From a bacterium (GTDB taxonomy: Bacteria; SZUA-182; SZUA-191; JAJRXT01), in NCBI GenBank assembly GCA_024277605.1, contig JAJRUU010000282.1, positions 1 to 13,883 of the forward strand: a stretch of DNA of 13,883 nucleotides, read 5' to 3'. The stretch's first letter is position 1, and the number at the start of each line of letters is the position of its first letter. The translations under genes and the position numbers were made by a program. Shown here piece by piece: positions 7,219 through 12,608 of the stretch. Below the pieces are notes generated by a model. It did no database searches and was not told where the DNA came from. It saw only the letters and a program-made list of their open reading frames with translations.

Positions 7219-7863
7219 ATGACCGATAAAGATGCGCTTTTGGAAGAACTTAAGAGTGCGGTAATTGATGGGGATGAGGATAAAGCCCGGCATATTTGTC
7301 AACAGTTGGTTGATTCAGGAATAGATCCGGTGGTGGTTATCAGGCAGGGTATGGGACTGGCCATGGAGCGGCTGGGTCGTGATTATGAGACCGGTAGTTG
7401 CTTTATCCCTGAGTTACTGATTGCCTCAGATGCCTTCTATGCCGGATTAGAGGTCTTAAGGCCGTATATTAAATTCGATCAAGCGGGGGATAGAGCCAAG
7501 GTGGTAATCGGGGTGGTGCAGGGAGATACCCATGATATCGGCAAGAACCTGGTCAAAATAATGCTGGAGGCCGCCGGATTTGAGGTGCATGATTTAGGCA
7601 GGGATGTGCCGCCGCTAAAATTCATCGAAAAAGCTGAAGAGATAGGGGCTAAAATCATCGCTATGTCGACACTTATGACGACTGCTATGGATAGTATGCA
7701 GGGTTTGGTCGATTTACTTAACGAAAAGGGCTTGCGGGATAAATACATTGTGTTGGTCGGCGGCGGCCCGGTATCTAAAAAGTTTGCCGATAAAATTGGA
7801 GCAAATGATTACGGGGCCTCAGCCAGTGAAGCGGTAAGAATTGTCGGTAAGATGGTGGGATGA
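7219..7863 (+). CDS. Corrinoid (cobalamin-binding) protein of a methyltransferase system
   Basis: A 214-residue two-domain corrinoid protein. Residues 1-88 form the helical cap domain (B12-binding-2 type). Residues 92-214 form the Rossmann-like cobalamin-binding domain with the D-x-H-x-x-G signature Asp103-Thr-His105-Asp-Ile-Gly108, where His105 is the lower axial cobalt ligand. Further landmarks are MSTLMTTAM near 149-157 and VGGGPV at 180-185. Length and layout match MtaC/MttC/MtbC-type proteins that shuttle a methyl group on cob(I)alamin between two methyltransferases. The UROD-like gene upstream is the likely methyltransferase II partner. I chose ATG 7219 because GGAGAG (7209-7214) lies just before it and the family begins near here. 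The in-frame ATG at 7174 would add 15 residues translated from the repeat tract. A reductive activator of the corrinoid is not present in the window. Confidence 0.9.
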   Translation: MTDKDALLEELKSAVIDGDEDKARHICQQLVDSGIDPVVVIRQGMGLAMERLGRDYETGSCFIPELLIASDAFYAGLEVLRPYIKFDQAGDRAKVVIGVVQGDTHDIGKNLVKIMLEAAGFEVHDLGRDVPPLKFIEKAEEIGAKIIAMSTLMTTAMDSMQGLVDLLNEKGLRDKYIVLVGGGPVSKKFADKIGANDYGASASEAVRIVGKMVG

Positions 7864-7872
7864 AAGAAAGTC

Positions 7873-7941
7873 GTCATTGCGAGGAGCATAGCGACGAAGC
7901 AATCCATTGACTTAAGATTGCTTCGCTTTGCTCGCAATGAC
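7873..7941 (+). repeat. MITE-like inverted repeat
   Basis: The outer arms GTCATTGCGAG (7873-7883) and CTCGCAATGAC (7931-7941) are exact inverted repeats of 11 bases. The inner arms CGAAGCAATC (7895-7904) and GATTGCTTCG (7916-7925) are exact repeats of 10 bases around an 11-base loop, with an asymmetric internal bulge. The 'GTCATTGCGAGGAGC...GCGACGAAGCAATC' wording is, from general knowledge, a dispersed repeat found in several unrelated anaerobic and intracellular bacterial genomes. Transcribed, it could fold and act as a transcription barrier after the corrinoid gene. No transposase for it is recognisable here. Confidence 0.7.
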
Positions 7942-7973
7942 ATTTATTGGGAATTTAAGAAACTGGGTTACTC

Positions 7974-9290
7974 ATGACAACATTAACTCCCTGGGAAGTA
8001 AGAAAATCTTATTATAAAGGGTTGGAACTTGGCAAGGATGTAAATAGCCTGGTATCCGGCCTTAACAAACAGACCAAAGCCATGGTCGCCAGTCAACTGG
8101 CCTCCGCTAATGCTATTGTAGTAAGTCAAGAGCGATTAAGCGAAGGGTTGAATGCCGTAGCCAGGGGAATAGACGCTGTAGAGATAGGGATTGATCGGGT
8201 TGCCGATGGAATTGCTGGATTAAAGGCTGCCTTTGAATGGGGCATAGGAGAGATTGTCTGGCAAATAGAGCAGAATCGGGAAGTCTTACAATCTATCCTG
8301 GAGGTATTATCTGCTCCCTTGGATACCCAAGCCAAAGAGTTGAGAAAGAGGGCGGAAAGATACTACCAAAACGGCTGGATTGAAGATGCCCTGACCGAAT
8401 TTCTTGCATCAGAGATAAAATGCCGAGATGACTTCGCCGTTCATATCAGTCTTGGCAACATCTATCTCTTTCACAAAAAGGATAAAGTAAAGGCGTTGGA
8501 ATATTTTGATAAAGCGATAAAATATGCTGCCCCAGAATCCGCTTATCATACCAGTTATAGCCTGCTACATAGAGGAGTGATTAAATATTCAGAACAAAAG
8601 CCTCAAGAAGCCCTAGCTTGCGTGAAAGAAGCTATCACCTTAACACCCGACTTGATAGAAGCCTATTTTCAAGGGGCTCAATACTGGGCCGCTCTTGGAA
8701 GAGAATCTGAAATGTTGAATTCCCTAAAACATACTATCTTGGAGGATAAATACTATTGTCTTAAAATTGAAAATACCGAAGATTTTAAACCATATATGGG
8801 TAGTATTTATCAGCTGATAAAAGGGCTTAAAGATGAAATTGCTTCCCAAATTCAAGCAAAACTATCTCAGCTTGTTGCCAACAACAAAATCCTTTGCAAA
8901 ACGAATCGGGTTACAGGGCAAATCAAAAAACTTGATCGAGATTGTAATAAGCTTGAAAACTATCTTGCCAGAGACAGCTACTTCGACCTGCTTGATGCCA
9001 GGAAATTGGCTTGCGAACTTATTGTATCCCAAAATAACATTGGGGGACAAATAACGAACAATGTAAGGAGTGAAATTGGGTTGTTAGAAATCGAGATAAA
9101 GAGGGAAAATATAAAGATCAAGGAGTGTTCCTCTTATGATGAAAAAGATTATCCTTATGAACTTCGTAGTAAAATAGAAAAATATCATGAGGGTTATAAA
9201 GGTATAATAGTGGGCATAATTGCAGGGGTATTCGGCGGGTCATTTGGGGCTGGTATAACTGGAAATGTTTTTGCAGGAATTTTGGTCTGA
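7974..9290 (+). CDS. TPR protein with N-terminal heptad helix and Gly-rich C-terminal membrane segment, truncated by TGA
   Basis: A 438-residue protein. Residues 57-84 are four seven-residue repeats of the form G-(L/I)-x-x-(V/L) (GLNAVARGIDAVEIGIDRVA and on), likely an amphipathic helix or coiled coil. KAAFEWGIGEIVWQIEQ follows. Residues about 122-260 form three or four tetratricopeptide repeats (NGWIEDALTEFLASE; DKVKALEYFDKAIKYA; KPQEALACVKEAITLTP). Residues 285-405 are helical and charged. From 409 a glycine-rich hydrophobic stretch begins (GIIVGIIAGVFGGSFGAG). TGA 9288-9290 interrupts the second hydrophobic stretch, and the frame stays open and protein-like to 9458. I recognise the helix-TPR layout as a recurring uncharacterised bacterial type but cannot give a function. 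There is no Shine-Dalgarno sequence, and TAA just upstream fixes ATG 7974 as the first start. The gene lies alone between repeats, so operon membership is not supported. Confidence 0.7.
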   Translation: MTTLTPWEVRKSYYKGLELGKDVNSLVSGLNKQTKAMVASQLASANAIVVSQERLSEGLNAVARGIDAVEIGIDRVADGIAGLKAAFEWGIGEIVWQIEQNREVLQSILEVLSAPLDTQAKELRKRAERYYQNGWIEDALTEFLASEIKCRDDFAVHISLGNIYLFHKKDKVKALEYFDKAIKYAAPESAYHTSYSLLHRGVIKYSEQKPQEALACVKEAITLTPDLIEAYFQGAQYWAALGRESEMLNSLKHTILEDKYYCLKIENTEDFKPYMGSIYQLIKGLKDEIASQIQAKLSQLVANNKILCKTNRVTGQIKKLDRDCNKLENYLARDSYFDLLDARKLACELIVSQNNIGGQITNNVRSEIGLLEIEIKRENIKIKECSSYDEKDYPYELRSKIEKYHEGYKGIIVGIIAGVFGGSFGAGITGNVFAGILV

Positions 9291-9458
9291 ATTTTAGCAT
9301 TTTTTATATTTGGCGCGGGCTTTGGAATGAAGGATAGGGCTAACTACGAAGCAAAGCAAAAAGCTCTGATAATGAACGAAGCAAAGCAAAAATATCGAAA
9401 AAGCGCAAAAGGAATTAAAAGATTATCAGGATATACTAATTTCATTGAACAACTATAA
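9291..9458 (+). pseudogene. Readthrough tail of the TPR membrane protein
   Basis: Directly after TGA 9288-9290 the same frame continues for 55 residues to TAA 9456-9458. It completes the hydrophobic helix (ILAFFIFGAGFG) and then gives a basic soluble tail (MKDRANYEAKQKALIMNEAK and on). The continuity of helix and tail argues that this was once part of the upstream gene and was separated by a nonsense mutation. TGA is an ordinary stop elsewhere in the window (corrinoid and proA genes), so reassignment is unlikely. Confidence 0.6.
9346..9392 (+). repeat. Two exact 17-base repeats, 30-base period
   Basis: ACGAAGCAAAGCAAAAA occurs at 9346-9362 and again at 9376-9392. The 30-base period is a multiple of three, so in the readthrough frame it encodes the peptide EAKQK twice. 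This is a small tandem duplication inside the decayed gene tail. Confidence 0.75.
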
Positions 9459-9497
9459 ACCTGTTTCCCCAATGAGAGTGGTAGAGGAAAGAAGAAT

Positions 9498-9560
9498 ATG
9501 GCGTATGAGATTACTGATGACTCTATCGCTTGTGGGGCTTGTGAACCAGAGCACAAAAAC
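9498..9560 (+). pseudogene. N-terminal fragment of a 2[4Fe-4S] ferredoxin gene, truncated by a REP element
   Basis: ATG 9498, preceded by GAGGAAAGAAG (9484-9494), starts the frame MAYEITDDSIACGACEPEHK. This closely follows the N-terminus of clostridial-type ferredoxins, typically 'MAYxITDDCIxCGACxxEC'. The first cluster Cys is Ser (TCT at 9522-9524) and the fourth is His (9552-9554). After about 20 codons the sequence enters the REP element beginning at 9561, and the frame ends at TAG 9591-9593 with no second cluster motif. No downstream half is seen after the transposase. The fragment cannot make a functional ferredoxin and is best read as a remnant cut off by insertion or recombination. It is too short for certainty, but start, ribosome site and motif agree. 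Confidence 0.65.
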
Positions 9561-9618
9561 TGTAGCTGCGGGTTTTTAAACCCGCCGTGTTAGGCCGATC
9601 CGAAGATCGGCGACTACA
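9561..9618 (+). repeat. REP element, left of the RAYT gene
   Basis: A 58-base element with a three-way-junction design. The outer stem TGTAG (9561-9565) pairs with CTACA (9614-9618). One hairpin is GCGGGTTT/AAACCCGC (9568-9585) and a second is GCCGATC/GATCGGC (9594-9611). The GTAG at the foot of the hairpin is the tetranucleotide known to be recognised by REP-associated tyrosine transposases in enterobacteria. The element ends five bases before the RAYT start codon. Confidence 0.8.
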
Positions 9619-9623
9619 TTAAA

Positions 9624-10130
9624 ATGAGGAAAATTGGCGAATACAACCAAAAGATGACTCAAATCCTTAAATACCCCAAATGCACAAGGTTAAAATCATT
9701 TAGTTACATTGGGGCTTACAGCTACTTTATAACAATTTGTACCCATAACAAGGCTGAGCACTTTAAAGAAAAGACATTTGTTGATAACCTGTTAAATGAA
9801 TTGACAAATTGCGCCAAAGCATATAATTTCTCAATTCTTGCCTATTGCTTTATGCCGGATCATTTACATCTGTTGTTACAAGGTGAGCACAACTCCTCAC
9901 TAAAAGATTTTGTCAAGATATTCAAGCAAAAATCGGCTTATGCTTTTAAAACACGCACCGGTAATACCTTATGGCAGCGCAGTTATTACGATCATGTGCT
10001 AAGAAAAGAGGAAAATTTGGAGGTTATCATGCGTTATATTTTGGAAAATCCAGTGCTCAGAGGGTTGGTAGAGGATTACAGGCGTTATTCATTTTCTGGT
10101 TCATTGGTTTTTGATAAAGCCAAATTGTAA
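9624..10130 (+). CDS. REP-associated tyrosine transposase (RAYT, Y1/HUH family)
   Basis: A 168-residue protein of the HUH (Y1) transposase superfamily. It shows the RAYT N-terminal pattern (SYIGAYSYFITICTHNK, residues 27-43), the HUH metal motif His80-Leu-His82 in CFMPDHLHLLL, the catalytic tyrosine in LWQRSYYDHVLR (Tyr121 or Tyr122), and the C-terminal YILENPVLRGLVEDYRRYSF. RAYTs nick and rejoin single-stranded REP DNA at a GTAG-type tetranucleotide. They are usually single-copy and vertically kept rather than fully mobile. All key residues appear intact. REP elements lie immediately on both sides, so gene and substrate form one unit. ATG 9624 lacks a Shine-Dalgarno sequence and sits directly after the left REP hairpin. 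ATG 9654 (MTQILKYPK) is a plausible alternative start that better fits family length. Confidence 0.9.
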   Translation: MRKIGEYNQKMTQILKYPKCTRLKSFSYIGAYSYFITICTHNKAEHFKEKTFVDNLLNELTNCAKAYNFSILAYCFMPDHLHLLLQGEHNSSLKDFVKIFKQKSAYAFKTRTGNTLWQRSYYDHVLRKEENLEVIMRYILENPVLRGLVEDYRRYSFSGSLVFDKAKL

Positions 10131-10138
10131 CTGTGGGT

Positions 10139-10196
10139 TGTAGTTGCGGGTCTTCAGACCCGCCATTTTAGGCCGACCTGAAGGTCGGCGACTACG
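10139..10196 (+). repeat. REP element, right of the RAYT gene
   Basis: This copy has the same design and orientation as the left one. The outer stem GTAGT (10140-10144) pairs with ACTAC (10191-10195). The hairpins are GCGGGTCT/AGACCCGC (10146-10163) and GCCGACC/GGTCGGC (10172-10189). Several stem changes relative to the left copy are compensated on both arms (GATC to GACC pairs with GATC to GGTC), which indicates selection for the fold. The bases just before it (TGTAACTGTGGG, 10126-10137) resemble a degenerate 5' REP end and include the RAYT stop codon. Confidence 0.8.
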
Positions 10197-10207
10197 TCAT
10201 AAAGAGA

Positions 10208-10221
10208 GGTCGGCAGCTACA
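10208..10221 (+). repeat. Partial third REP copy (3' end only)
   Basis: GGTCGGCAGCTACA repeats the 3' end of the full elements (GGTCGGCGACTACG at 10183-10196) with a small change, but the 5' hairpin is missing. It abuts the ribosome site of proA, so the island ends within about 20 bases of that gene. Confidence 0.6.
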
Positions 10222-10239
10222 TTACGAAGGGATTAAGCA

Positions 10240-11496
10240 ATGAGTATTAAGCAACAGGTAGCAACCCAAGCCAAAGCAGCCAGGCAGGCCGGGCGCAAGT
10301 TGGCCCTGCTCTCTACCGCTATAAAAAACCAGGCGCTGGACGCTATGGCAAAAGCCTTAGAGGATAATAAACAACAGATTATAGCGGCTAACGAGCAAGA
10401 TGTAGCCGCGGCTAAAGAAAGGGATTTATCCCCGGCCTTAATCGATCGGTTAACCCTAAATGCAAAAAGAATAAGCGGTATGGCCGGAGCCCTGCGGGAA
10501 TTGATTGCGCTGCCCGATCCGGTAGGCGAGGTTATCCGCATGCGGCGGCGGCCCAATGGTTTGCAGGTAGGGCGGATGCGGGTGCCCTTGGGGGTGGTGG
10601 GCATTATTTATGAGTCACGTCCCAATGTGACCGCTGATGCGGCTGGATTATGCTTAAAATCAGGTAATGCGGTGATATTGCGCGGTGGTTCGGAGGCAAT
10701 ACACTCCAATACAGCGATTGCCCGTATTTTGAGCCGGGCGGCAAGCGATGCCGGTATTCCACAAGGGGCGATTGGGCTTATCGAAAATACCGACAGGGCG
10801 GCGGTGAATGAAATGTTAAAGCTTGAAGAGTACATCGATGTGATAATTCCACGCGGGGGAGAATCGCTCATCCGCATGGTGGTGCAAAACTCGCTTATCC
10901 CGGTAATCAAACATTATAAGGGTGTGTGCCATGTTTATGTGGATGAGGACGCCGATTTAGATATGGCTGAAAATATTGCGTATAATTCCAAGGTACAGCG
11001 CCCCGGAGTATGTAATGCCATGGAAACGCTGCTGGTGCATCAGGGCGTCGCTGAGTGGTTTTTGCCGCCTCTGTTTGAGAAGTTAAGGGCTGCGGGGGTG
11101 GAAATAAGGGGCTGTGCGGCAACCGGGAAGATAGTGCCTGGAACGCTGGAAGCTACTGAAGATGACTGGTATGCCGAGTATCTGGATCTGATTCTGGCGG
11201 TAAAGGTGGTCAGCAGTATGGAGCAGGCTCTTGAGCATATCCATAAATACGGTTCCGGGCATTCAGAGGCGATTGTCACCTCAAACTATACTACTGCGCG
11301 CCGGTTTATCGAGCAAGCGGATGCCTCAGCGGTATTTGTCAATGCTTCCACCCGCTTCAATGACGGCGGGGAGCTGGGCCTGGGGGCTGAGATTGGCATC
11401 AGCACTCAAAAGCTGCATGCCCGCGGCCCAATGGGTTTGGAAGAGTTGACCTGCACCAAGTTTGTAGTTTATGGAGATGGGCAGATCAGGGAATGA
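10240..11496 (+). CDS. proA: Gamma-glutamyl phosphate reductase (proline biosynthesis)
   Basis: A 418-residue protein of normal length for ProA, an NADPH-dependent aldehyde-dehydrogenase-superfamily enzyme that reduces L-glutamyl 5-phosphate to glutamate 5-semialdehyde in the second step of proline synthesis. Landmarks are the cofactor-domain segment PLGVVGIIYESRPNVTADAA, LKSGNAVILRGGSEA, the catalytic Cys258 in VQRPGVCNAMETLLV, and the C-terminal GGELGLGAEIGISTQKLHA followed by RGPMGLEELT. AAGGGA (10227-10232) precedes the ATG at a good distance. It is the first gene of a same-strand run with nadD and rsfS, a common bacterial order. Its usual partner proB is not upstream, where the RAYT/REP island lies instead. 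Confidence 0.97.
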   Translation: MSIKQQVATQAKAARQAGRKLALLSTAIKNQALDAMAKALEDNKQQIIAANEQDVAAAKERDLSPALIDRLTLNAKRISGMAGALRELIALPDPVGEVIRMRRRPNGLQVGRMRVPLGVVGIIYESRPNVTADAAGLCLKSGNAVILRGGSEAIHSNTAIARILSRAASDAGIPQGAIGLIENTDRAAVNEMLKLEEYIDVIIPRGGESLIRMVVQNSLIPVIKHYKGVCHVYVDEDADLDMAENIAYNSKVQRPGVCNAMETLLVHQGVAEWFLPPLFEKLRAAGVEIRGCAATGKIVPGTLEATEDDWYAEYLDLILAVKVVSSMEQALEHIHKYGSGHSEAIVTSNYTTARRFIEQADASAVFVNASTRFNDGGELGLGAEIGISTQKLHARGPMGLEELTCTKFVVYGDGQIRE

Positions 11497-11507
11497 TAAA
11501 GCTGGTG

Positions 11508-11527
11508 AATAACTATTGTGAGTTATT
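11508..11527 (+). other. Small hairpin in place of a Shine-Dalgarno site before nadD
   Basis: AATAACT (11508-11514) and AGTTATT (11521-11527) are exact inverted repeats around a six-base loop, ending four bases before the nadD ATG. No GGAGG-like sequence is present there. The stem is AT-rich and weak. It may be chance, or may tune translation of nadD. Confidence 0.3.
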
Positions 11528-11531
11528 ATAG

Positions 11532-12218
11532 ATGAACAGGGTAGCGGTTTTCGGGGGCACGTTCAATCCTATCCATATTGGGCATCTGCTGGTAGCAGAG
11601 GAGATCCGGCAGTTGTTCAAGTTTGAACAGGTGCTATTTGTGCCTTCGTCTCTTCCACCGCATAAGCCCACTCAGGAAACAATTTCGTCTCAGGATAGGC
11701 TGACAATGACTACCCTGGCTACACTGGACAACCCATGTTTTAATGTGTCTCAAATAGAAGTTGAGCGGGGGGGTAAATCATATACGGTAGATACCTTGGG
11801 GCAATTAAAGCAGATTTACGGCGCTAAGGTTGATTTGCATTTTTTAGTGGGTTCAGATGCGTTTTTGGCAATTTCCACCTGGAAGGATATTCCTAAGCTA
11901 TTTGAACTGTGCCGTTTTGTGGTGATTGAACGGCCGGGAGCCGGTTTGGACAAATTAATCAAACGCTTCGATGCTGGTTTTGTTGAAGGTTTGACTCCAT
12001 TTGAATATCAATTAATTAAAAGGTCGAGCCTGACAGAAGAAGCTCCTGCTATTAAAACCAAAGCCAGTGTATATTTGATAGAGGCTTTATCAGTTAACAT
12101 TTCTTCATCAGAAATACGGGCGCTGATTCGGCGGGGGGAGTCAATAAAATATTTAGTGCCCACATTAGTGGATGAGTATATTTTAAAGAACCGGTTATAC
12201 CAGGAGGTAAGACATTAA
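11532..12218 (+). CDS. nadD: Nicotinate-nucleotide adenylyltransferase (NAD biosynthesis)
   Basis: A 228-residue nucleotidyltransferase of the HxGH class that joins nicotinate mononucleotide and ATP into deamido-NAD. It carries GGTFNPIHIGH at 8-18 (His15-x-Gly-His18), LPPHK at 41-45, GGKSYTVDTL at 80-89, GSDAFLAISTWKD at 107-119 and the second nucleotide motif ISSSEIR at 190-196. It is a little longer than typical NadD (about 190-215). The extra residues fall in the variable region near 140-180 before the final motif. It follows proA by 35 bases and overlaps the likely start of rsfS, an arrangement conserved in many bacteria. No clear ribosome site precedes the ATG, so coupling to proA is possible. 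Confidence 0.95.
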   Translation: MNRVAVFGGTFNPIHIGHLLVAEEIRQLFKFEQVLFVPSSLPPHKPTQETISSQDRLTMTTLATLDNPCFNVSQIEVERGGKSYTVDTLGQLKQIYGAKVDLHFLVGSDAFLAISTWKDIPKLFELCRFVVIERPGAGLDKLIKRFDAGFVEGLTPFEYQLIKRSSLTEEAPAIKTKASVYLIEALSVNISSSEIRALIRRGESIKYLVPTLVDEYILKNRLYQEVRH

Positions 12219-12552
12219 TATCGATCAGAAACTTAAGTTAGTGCACGAGGCGGTAATCGACAAAAAGGCTATTGATCCCTGTGTCTTGGAGCTTAAAGGG
12301 ATTTCTGATTTCACTGATTATTTTTTCATTTGTAGTGTTGAGTCGTCACAGCAAATGCGGGCTGTTGCCGAAGGCATTCAGGAGAAGCTGAAATCTGTTG
12401 GAGTCAAGATGATACACCAGGAAGGTAAATGGGGATCAGCTTGGATTCTGCTGGATTATGGTGAATTAATTGTGCACATATTTGACCAGGAAGCACGCCA
12501 GTTCTATGACTTGGAAGAACTGTGGCAAAATGCCTCGCGGCTGGAATTTTAG
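12214..12552 (+). CDS. rsfS: Ribosomal silencing factor RsfS, likely ATT start
   Basis: RsfS (Iojap/DUF143 family) binds ribosomal protein uL14 and blocks subunit joining in starvation. The core motifs are present: DPCVLELKGISDFTDYFFIC, SSQQMRAVAEGI and GKWGSAWILLDYGELIVHIF, then EARQFYDLEELW. The first canonical start in frame is GTG 12241, but it has no ribosome site and would delete part of the first helix. Upstream, the frame is open back to TAA 12208-12210 and reads INIDQKLKLVHEAVIDKKA, as expected for the family N-terminus. A perfect AGGAGGT (12202-12208) lies six bases before ATT 12214, and the ATT overlaps the nadD stop in ATTAA. I therefore place the start at ATT, giving 112 residues. 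AUU starts are rare (infC, pcnB). A mutated ATG or sequencing error is possible. Confidence 0.85.
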   Translation: MNIDQKLKLVHEAVIDKKAIDPCVLELKGISDFTDYFFICSVESSQQMRAVAEGIQEKLKSVGVKMIHQEGKWGSAWILLDYGELIVHIFDQEARQFYDLEELWQNASRLEF

Positions 12553-12608
12553 GGTATTGGGGTATTCGGTTAAACGATGCGCTTAAATATTGGGTTTGGG
12601 AGAAGGGT

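Noticed and set aside
9288..9290. TGA read as selenocysteine or as a reassigned sense codon
   Set aside because: The codon falls inside a hydrophobic membrane helix with no selenoprotein logic, and TGA is a normal stop for neighbouring genes. A nonsense mutation is simpler.
9346..10221. CRISPR array
   Set aside because: The 17-base pair is an in-frame tandem duplication, and the REP copies are hairpin elements around a transposase. There are no regular spacers and no cas genes.
12241..12552. GTG 12241 as the start of rsfS
   Set aside because: There is no ribosome site and the first helix would be shortened. ATT 12214 has a perfect ribosome site and the right N-terminus.
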